A stretch of DNA of 64,000 nucleotides from Lachancea mirantina (lineage: Eukaryota; Ascomycota; Saccharomycetes; Saccharomycetales; Saccharomycetaceae): positions 1,426,001 through 1,490,000 of the forward strand of contig LT598469.1 of the NCBI GenBank assembly GCA_900074745.1, read 5' to 3'. A program made the position numbers and the translations under genes. Positions 58,264-64,000 of the stretch are shown piece after piece. Below the pieces are notes generated by a model that did no database searches, was not told where the DNA came from, and was given only the letters and a program-made list of their open reading frames with translations. Every line of letters starts with the position of its first letter. The stretch's first letter is position 1.

Positions 58264-58913
58264 ATGTTTTCGTTGTCTCAGCGCTTTCAACAAACCTCGA
58301 ATCATGCTGTAAGCTTCGCTATATGGGCAGCGGTGTTTGTCATTGCCACGTTCTGTGCTCAGTTATATCACGATAACGTGTTCAATTTGGCTTCTTCGAT
58401 ATCAAACGTACAACCGTAAGTTTCAAACCCGCGATTTTAATGACTTTGTTCAGTTTACTAACCGCATCCGTCAGACACATCAATTTGAGATCTAGCAGAT
58501 ACTATGGTTCTACCAATGGCAAACCCAAAGAAAACGTAAAAATCGCTTTTGACCTCGAGGCAGATCTTACACCGGCATTCAACTGGAATACTAAGCAAGT
58601 GTTTGTTTACCTTACTGCAACTTACAAAGGAACCCGAAACAAAGAGGTGATTAACGAAGTGACCTTTTGGGATAAAATCATAACAGATCCAAAAGACGCA
58701 GTCTTGAATGTTCATAACGCCAAGTCCAAATACTCCATCTGGGATTTAGAGGAAAAACTCGCAGAAAGAGAATTTCAATTCAAATTGCACTGGAATATTC
58801 AGCCATGGATTGGAAATCTAGTTTACGGTGAAACCACGGGCATGACAACGGCCACTATGACAGATTCTGAAAAGAAAAGTAAACCGTCCAGCAAGAAGAA
58901 CGCGGGTATATAG
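58264..58913 (+). CDS. SPC3: signal peptidase subunit Spc3, with intron
   Basis: Exon 1 is 58264-58415, exon 2 is 58475-58913; the 59-nt intron (58416-58474) has GTAAGT, TACTAAC at 58456-58462 and CAG. The 196-residue product begins MFSLSQRFQQTSNHAVSFAI, with one membrane span near 17-36. The lumenal part joins across the intron as SNVQP-HINLRSSRYYGST. Later blocks are FDLEADLTPAFNWNTKQVFV and HWNIQPWIGNLVYGET. Spc3 (YLR066W) is the essential non-catalytic subunit of the ER signal peptidase. Without splicing, the protein would lack its signal anchor. I know of no intron in S. cerevisiae SPC3. Confidence 0.94.
58416..58474 (+). other. SPC3: SPC3 spliceosomal intron
   Basis: A 59-nt phase-2 intron with a full TACTAAC branch point 12 nt from the acceptor. 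Confidence 0.9.
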
Positions 58914-59082
58914 AACGTGAAGTCGATGGCCCGGCTGTTTTGCGTAAATTGTTTTTAGTATATGTACAGGGTCTCGCTCCTATTTACAGCATTAAAGGAT
59001 AAAGACCAGCGGAAATTAATGTAAAATTTTATAGCGTAGTTCGCGGAACCCGCTGGAATGCATGGATTAAGTAGCAATATCC

Positions 59083-61869
59083 TCAAAATAAGCTGATATC
59101 AACCTTCCTTTTGTGCCGTCTCAAATCGCTAAAAAACAATGGATGTCGTCTTTCTACGTTCATCCAATTGGCGACATTTGTTCTCGGTTTCATGAGATAA
59201 CTTTTCATAAAGTATCGATGAGATGTCGAGAGCTGCAGCAATGTATTTTCAACATTACTGACTTCGTTCAAGTAGTTGTCGAGAGATTCAGATAGGACTT
59301 CAAAAGTTTCCGACGTAAGGTAAAGCGTTGGCCTCAGGGACAACGGATCCTCAGTTTTCTTTTTCAGGAACCAAGACTTTGTCCTAGTCGTCGTCTGGGT
59401 ACCTGCGTTCCTGCGCAGTAACCTGTATTTGTGAATTAAGTTATATCCAAAAATCAGCTTCTGATCTGCAATTTGTAGGGCAGTGTTCAAAGTTCTGGCA
59501 TCAGACGCCATACTTACCACCGCTTCGTTATAAGCCTTGTTATCAATAAAGAACTTTTTCGATTCCAGGTTCTTGAGCAAAGGCGGGATCGATAACGTAC
59601 CGTCCGTTGCGACAAGCTGTTTGATCTTATACTCCAAAACGCCTTGCATGCTTGTGGCCAACTTGATGTTTCTCCCCATCGTAAGCGGCTTCCTCTCATA
59701 ATCCTGTATCTTCGACAAATATCGATCGAATGTTGCTTCGAACTCTTCCCACTGGTGAGTTTCTCCATATAAAACTAGTAAACTCCTCATAATCACCAAT
59801 CTACCGTTTGCTGAATCAGATTTCTCGAAAAAGAGTTCATTGTATCTGTTCATTAACTCTAGAGCCTTGACAGGACTATAATATTTAGAGATAGTTCTCA
59901 TTGGCCAGGCCATGACTGAGGGATGCAGCTTTTCGAACGTTACGTCCAACGTTCTTGTCGCAGCACTTTTCATAATATCATTAACCATTTCTATAGCTTC
60001 GTCTAAATTTTCTTTTGACGCTAGCTTAGTTTTGAATGCAGACTTGATGACGAAATACAATATCTTTGAGGTCACAGGGACGTTACTGTCAAGCATCTTT
60101 TGGTACAGCTTGAAGACACCGTTTCTATAAGATATCTTGTCGTACGCCTCCATCAAAGTTTCAAAATGTAATGCCGAGACTTTAAGTTTCGGATGTGTTA
60201 TGAGTTGCTCAAGGACATTTTCAGCGTTTTGGTAGTCTTTGCTAACTAAAGCTAGATGCCTCAGCATGACTCTGTAAAACTCTGAATCGGTGACTAAATT
60301 TTTGCTCAAAATTTCCTGGAAAAGCTTTTCACATAAATCACTGCGACCCATACGCATATAAGCTTCAACAGCTTTGTTATAGATAGAAATCGATTGAGAA
60401 GCGCCACGAAGATCTTTTGGTTTCTCTCTGAATAATTTTAGAGCTTTTTGAGGCTCGTTGCTTTCGATGTATACCTGCATTAATGCAGCAATTGATGGAC
60501 CAGTCGGTCTTATGTGGTAATGGTCACACATTACCTGAAATAGCTCGGCTGCAATGGCGGTATTAGTGGTTTTTGCGCAAAGATTTATAAGGGTCGCAAA
60601 ATGTCTCTCAGAAAGTTCTACGTTGTTCTCGGACATTTTCTTGAAAAATCTCAAACCACCGTTTATGTCACCTAAGTTTCGATACATTTTGAGCATTGTT
60701 TGACACACGCCCCCACTCGGCTCTATGCCAAATTTGTTAAAGAGCTCGAAATGTTCGAAACAGCCTCGATAGTCGCCGTTTCGATAATAAACGTGCACCA
60801 GGGATCTCAAGACGGGAAGTGTTGGAATGAGTTTTCTTCGGAGGAGTTGATTGAAAAGTCTCTCCACCATGTCTTTCTCACCCAGTTGAGCGACGGCATA
60901 CATGACTATGCCATAGTGCTGAATATTTGGTAGTTCCCCTATGCCAAAGAGAGCATTGAATTGGTTTTGAAGGCTTTTCCAGTCCTGTTGCTTGGCAAAA
61001 GCAACCAAAACGTAGTCAAACTGGGCAGTGTCGTCGTGAGCTTCGGGGAACTTTTCGTGCAGACGATTCACCTCAGAAAAATTCTCAAAATGGCAATTTG
61101 CCTTCAGTATTGCGGTCAAATCAGAGCTCACAATTGGAAGCCCTCTTGTCGTTTTGTAAGCCCAAATTTTGAGACTCAAGGGGAAATCGCGGTTGTATGT
61201 GCAGAGGTATAGTAATGTTGTAGCCATTTGTGAAGCCACGACCACTCCTTGAGCGCTGCCGATATCATCTAGCGCTTGCTCGAAAACCTGATCTATCTTC
61301 TTTTCTCGAATAAAAAATAGCAGTGTCTTTAACGACGTCTTTTGCTCATCGTAGTTAGAAAAATCAACCCGTCCGTGAAGATACCAGTTAGCAGTCGCCC
61401 ACAGAGCTAACGTCTCGCGAATAAATTCACCAGAAGACAAATGCGTTACAATTGAATTTATCACTCGTTGTACCATGTCTCTTCTTTTCAACGAAAATTG
61501 AGCAACAAGCTTCAAGACCAACCGCGTCAGCAATTCGCTCTGACCCGTTAACGCTAGCGCTCCAGCATATTTTTTCATTTCATCCGTGGACACGTTAGAC
61601 ATAATCCCATTTTCTGCATCGAACAAATTCGTACGGCCCACTTCGATGACTTGTTCATACGCATTCCGATGGTAAAGAGATTTGATCAAAACCCCCCGCT
61701 GAACTCTATCCAGGGGACTCCCCGCGACAATATGAGAAAATTTAGAGGGATCATCAATTTTAAGAGCTGCTATTATCTCACTCGACAGACTGTTAGATAC
61801 ATGACTCAATTGTCGGATGTGGTATGTTCGGATATGTCGGAGATTTCCAAAGAACGCACCGATTTTCAT
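59083..61869 (-). CDS. PET309: mitochondrial PPR protein Pet309
   Basis: The ATG at 61869 gives 928 residues; one codon upstream is a TTG only. The N-terminus MKIGAFFGNLRHIRTYHIRQ is a mitochondrial presequence. Pentatricopeptide repeats are visible from about 290 to 620, e.g. NIQHYGIVMYAVAQLGEKDM, PTLPVLRSLVHVYYRNGDYR and VCQTMLKMYRNLGDINGGLR. Pet309 (YLR067C) stabilises COX1 mRNA and activates its translation on the inner membrane. Length is close to the S. cerevisiae protein. It is divergent from FYV7, as in YLR067C-YLR068W. Confidence 0.92.
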   Translation of the reverse strand: MKIGAFFGNLRHIRTYHIRQLSHVSNSLSSEIIAALKIDDPSKFSHIVAGSPLDRVQRGVLIKSLYHRNAYEQVIEVGRTNLFDAENGIMSNVSTDEMKKYAGALALTGQSELLTRLVLKLVAQFSLKRRDMVQRVINSIVTHLSSGEFIRETLALWATANWYLHGRVDFSNYDEQKTSLKTLLFFIREKKIDQVFEQALDDIGSAQGVVVASQMATTLLYLCTYNRDFPLSLKIWAYKTTRGLPIVSSDLTAILKANCHFENFSEVNRLHEKFPEAHDDTAQFDYVLVAFAKQQDWKSLQNQFNALFGIGELPNIQHYGIVMYAVAQLGEKDMVERLFNQLLRRKLIPTLPVLRSLVHVYYRNGDYRGCFEHFELFNKFGIEPSGGVCQTMLKMYRNLGDINGGLRFFKKMSENNVELSERHFATLINLCAKTTNTAIAAELFQVMCDHYHIRPTGPSIAALMQVYIESNEPQKALKLFREKPKDLRGASQSISIYNKAVEAYMRMGRSDLCEKLFQEILSKNLVTDSEFYRVMLRHLALVSKDYQNAENVLEQLITHPKLKVSALHFETLMEAYDKISYRNGVFKLYQKMLDSNVPVTSKILYFVIKSAFKTKLASKENLDEAIEMVNDIMKSAATRTLDVTFEKLHPSVMAWPMRTISKYYSPVKALELMNRYNELFFEKSDSANGRLVIMRSLLVLYGETHQWEEFEATFDRYLSKIQDYERKPLTMGRNIKLATSMQGVLEYKIKQLVATDGTLSIPPLLKNLESKKFFIDNKAYNEAVVSMASDARTLNTALQIADQKLIFGYNLIHKYRLLRRNAGTQTTTRTKSWFLKKKTEDPLSLRPTLYLTSETFEVLSESLDNYLNEVSNVENTLLQLSTSHRYFMKSYLMKPRTNVANWMNVERRHPLFFSDLRRHKRKVDISLF

Positions 61870-62139
61870 CAATGAAAACCCTAAAGCTCCAAATCGTGAA
61901 CTTCTATGCTAGAATATATGGCCCAAATATAGAGAGAATCAGCTTATGCCACACCTATGTTATCTAACTTCAACGACGTTCTTTTGTAGGGTTTTAACAA
62001 AATTTTTTCAGCCTTTCATTTCCAGTCTAGATTTAATTCTTGCAACAAAATCAATCTCACCTCATCACTTTCCAATTAAGAAACTTGAAGCCTGTGAGAG
62101 AATATTCCATTGGTCTTAGGTGTTCAGTGCCCTACCATA

Positions 62140-62577
62140 ATGCCACCAAAAATATATAAGCATACTAAGGAACACAAGCTTAGGGAGATTCAAAAGAGTT
62201 TGACCAAGAAAGCTCGATTGAGAAAAGAATATTTGAAGACCTTAAAGCAGGAGAACTTATCTCTGCCCAAGAAGGATGAAGCGAGTCCTCGATTAAGTTA
62301 TCGTGAGGCCAAAACTCAAAAAGCCGCGCAGAGAAAAGAAGACGTCGAACGGAAGAAAGAATTGAAGATAGAGAGAAAACGACTTGAAAAAGATCGATAT
62401 TTGAGCTCTAAGCAAGACGAGAAACAGAAACTCGAAGACATTAGAAAAAAACATGAGCAGCGCTCTGTTAGATCTAAAAAACTAACGCAGAGGACGAAAT
62501 CGGGTCAGCCACTTATGGGTCCGAAAATTGAAGATTTACTAGAAAAGATAAAAACCGATGAGACGTACACGAAATGA
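62140..62577 (+). CDS. FYV7: Fyv7 small-subunit processome factor
   Basis: The ATG at 62140 gives 145 residues; the frame extends upstream only through a TTG. It starts MPPKIYKHTKEHKLREIQKS and continues TKKARLRKEYLKTLK. The protein is almost entirely Lys/Glu/Arg-rich helix, with the Fyv7 C-terminal signature QRTKSGQPLMGPKIEDLLEK. S. cerevisiae Fyv7 (YLR068W) is a nucleolar protein needed for 18S rRNA maturation. It converges with MEF1. Confidence 0.94.
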   Translation: MPPKIYKHTKEHKLREIQKSLTKKARLRKEYLKTLKQENLSLPKKDEASPRLSYREAKTQKAAQRKEDVERKKELKIERKRLEKDRYLSSKQDEKQKLEDIRKKHEQRSVRSKKLTQRTKSGQPLMGPKIEDLLEKIKTDETYTK

Positions 62578-62703
62578 TCTATGGCCCAGATACGTGCACG
62601 AATTTTATAAACGGATATTTACAGTTATTTTGGTTAATTCATTGATTGGTGGAACGTTGCATGATGTTTTTATCTTTCTCTAATTGTTGGATATTTACAT
62701 GAA

Positions 62704-64000
62704 TCATTTTTTCTGTTGCTGCTGTTTTTCGAAGTCAGCAATCAATTGTCTTTGCAACTGCGGAGATGCCGGAGCGTAGTGTTTGAATTCGAGCGAAAAT
62801 TCTCCCTTTCCTTGAGTCGAAGAACGCAGAGACGTAGCAAAACCAAATAGGGTGTTGAGGGGACATTCTGCAGTAATCGTGAACTCATCGTGTCCATTCT
62901 CTGTGTCCAGAATCATGGCCTGCAGTTTGTTCAACAAGCCGATGATGTTGCCTTGAAACTCATTTGGAGATGTGACTGAAACGTTCATAATTGGTTCTAA
63001 AATGACTGGTTGGGCTGTAAGGAAGGCCTGTTTAAAGGCTGCCATCGTTGCAGTCTTAAAAGCCAGTTCATTGGAATCAACAGCGTGAATTGCACCATCA
63101 TTGATGAGCATTGTAACGGAAAGTACTCTGTGACCGATAAGTGGACCCTTTTCGCAAGCTTCTTCAAAACCTTTACCGCAGGCAGCCAAATATTTGTCTG
63201 GGATCCGACCTCCCACAATGGCTGTTTCAAAGGAATTTGCGTTAGAGCCCTCGATTGGAACCAGTGTACCGATAACTCTACCATACTGTCCAGCACCACC
63301 TGACTGCTTCTTGTGGGTATAGTCGAAGTCCGCAGGAATGGTAATTGATTCCCTGTAAGAAACTTGAGGTTTGCCAGTTACGCATTCCACATTGTATTCA
63401 CGTTTCATGCGCTCGACATAAATTTCAAGATGAAGCTCGCCCATACCAGAGATGACTGTTTGCTTCGATTCAGGGTCGAAGCGTACTCTGAAAGTTGGGT
63501 CCTCTTTCTGGAAACGGTTTAGTGCCTTAGAAAAATTGGTAGAGTCTCTGGTCTTAGGCGTGATCGAAAGAGAAATCACAGCATCAGGAACATACATGGA
63601 GGACATCGAGTAACTCACTGAGCCATCCGTGAAGGTATCTCCAGAGGAGCAGTCGATACCAAATGTTGCACAAATTTCTCCCGAACCAACCTCATCAACA
63701 TCTTCCATGTCATTGGAGTGCATTCTCACCAATCTGGCGACCTTGACTTTTTTACCAGTCTTGACGTTAGTGATGTAGCCACCCTTGCGCAAGCGTCCTT
63801 GGTAAACACGAATGTAAGTAAGTTGCCCGTATTTGCCTTCCTCTAGCTTGAAAGCGAGACCGACGAAAGGCATCTGGCTTGCGGGAACCAAATTTACTTT
63901 AGCTTCGTTGTTAGAAATGTCCAAACCCGTGTTCAGAATTTCTGATGGGTTGGGAAGATAGTCAACAATCGCATCAAGAACAGGCTGAATACCGGTATTT
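62704..64000 (-). CDS. MEF1: mitochondrial elongation factor G1 (partial; 5' end outside window)
   Basis: The C-terminal about 432 residues are present. The reading frame is open to the window edge (leftmost visible residues [20 protein letters not shown]), so the start and G domain lie beyond 64000. Domains II-V are visible: [20 protein letters not shown] (domain II), [14 protein letters not shown] (III), [14 protein letters not shown] (IV) and [20 protein letters not shown] (V). Mef1 (YLR069C) catalyses translocation on mitochondrial ribosomes. An apparent start at 63924 is only a TTG inside the gene. Confidence 0.97.
   Translation of the reverse strand, partial: NTGIQPVLDAIVDYLPNPSEILNTGLDISNNEAKVNLVPASQMPFVGLAFKLEEGKYGQLTYIRVYQGRLRKGGYITNVKTGKKVKVARLVRMHSNDMEDVDEVGSGEICATFGIDCSSGDTFTDGSVSYSMSSMYVPDAVISLSITPKTRDSTNFSKALNRFQKEDPTFRVRFDPESKQTVISGMGELHLEIYVERMKREYNVECVTGKPQVSYRESITIPADFDYTHKKQSGGAGQYGRVIGTLVPIEGSNANSFETAIVGGRIPDKYLAACGKGFEEACEKGPLIGHRVLSVTMLINDGAIHAVDSNELAFKTATMAAFKQAFLTAQPVILEPIMNVSVTSPNEFQGNIIGLLNKLQAMILDTENGHDEFTITAECPLNTLFGFATSLRSSTQGKGEFSLEFKHYAPASPQLQRQLIADFEKQQQQKK

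Noticed and set aside
1-64000. Transposons, LTR elements or viral remnants
   Set aside because: No reverse transcriptase, integrase, transposase, capsid-like frames or terminal repeats were seen.

Overview
This window is nuclear DNA of a budding yeast in the family Saccharomycetaceae that diverged before the whole-genome duplication. Lachancea is my best guess at genus; Torulaspora/Zygosaccharomyces-type relatives and Kluyveromyces cannot be excluded from the sequence alone. From about 7.4 kb to the right end, genes whose S. cerevisiae orthologues lie on two different chromosome arms (YFL027C-YFL040W on VI and YLR055C-YLR069C on XII) alternate in one continuous order. This is the classic double-conserved synteny of an unduplicated genome. 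The first 7 kb corresponds to a third S. cerevisiae block (YGR049W-YGR054W). Protein-coding genes are compact and mostly intronless. Spliceosomal introns show GTAAGT/GTATGT donors and TACTAAC-type branch points.

Layout. 0.2-7.4 kb: an Atg33/Scm4 membrane protein, the kinase FMP48, MCO32, eIF2A and an 84-residue orphan. 7.4-15.9 kb: CAK1, ERG3, CAF16, SPT8 and GYP8. This block is inverted relative to the order implied by both S. cerevisiae tracks. 16.3-18.6 kb: a very GC-rich island carrying two tandem paralogous Myb/SANT-like proteins with no counterpart that I know of in S. cerevisiae; it lies at one inversion breakpoint. 19.4-30.4 kb: MNL2, SHM2, AGX1, a DNAJC9-like J protein (also without a baker's yeast counterpart that I know of), HAC1, REX2 and a doubtful small membrane ORF. 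30.5-47.2 kb: RIM15, FRS1, MIL1, RPL22, BMT6, MOB2 and RPO41. 47.8-64 kb: TUB2, PER33, YPT1, SND2, ACT1, a sugar-transporter-like gene, SPC3, PET309, FYV7 and the 3' part of MEF1, which runs off the right edge.

Functional content is mainly housekeeping: translation (eIF2A, FRS1, RPL22, MEF1, BMT6, FYV7), cytoskeleton (ACT1, TUB2), secretion and ER (YPT1, SND2, SPC3, PER33, GYP8, MNL2, HAC1), mitochondrial expression (RPO41, PET309, MEF1, REX2), sterol and one-carbon metabolism (ERG3, SHM2, AGX1), and signalling (CAK1, RIM15, MOB2, FMP48).

The richest regulatory signal is HAC1. Both Ire1-type splice hairpins are visible, giving a 201-nt unconventional intron. The intron carries two blocks (11 and 9 bp) that are perfectly complementary to the 5' UTR just upstream of the start codon. 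Introns not present in the S. cerevisiae orthologues, to my knowledge, occur in TUB2 and SPC3. I saw no LTR element, transposon, rRNA, CRISPR array or convincing tRNA gene. Several long open frames begin at TTG or GTG rather than ATG, and I moved those starts to the first in-frame ATG.
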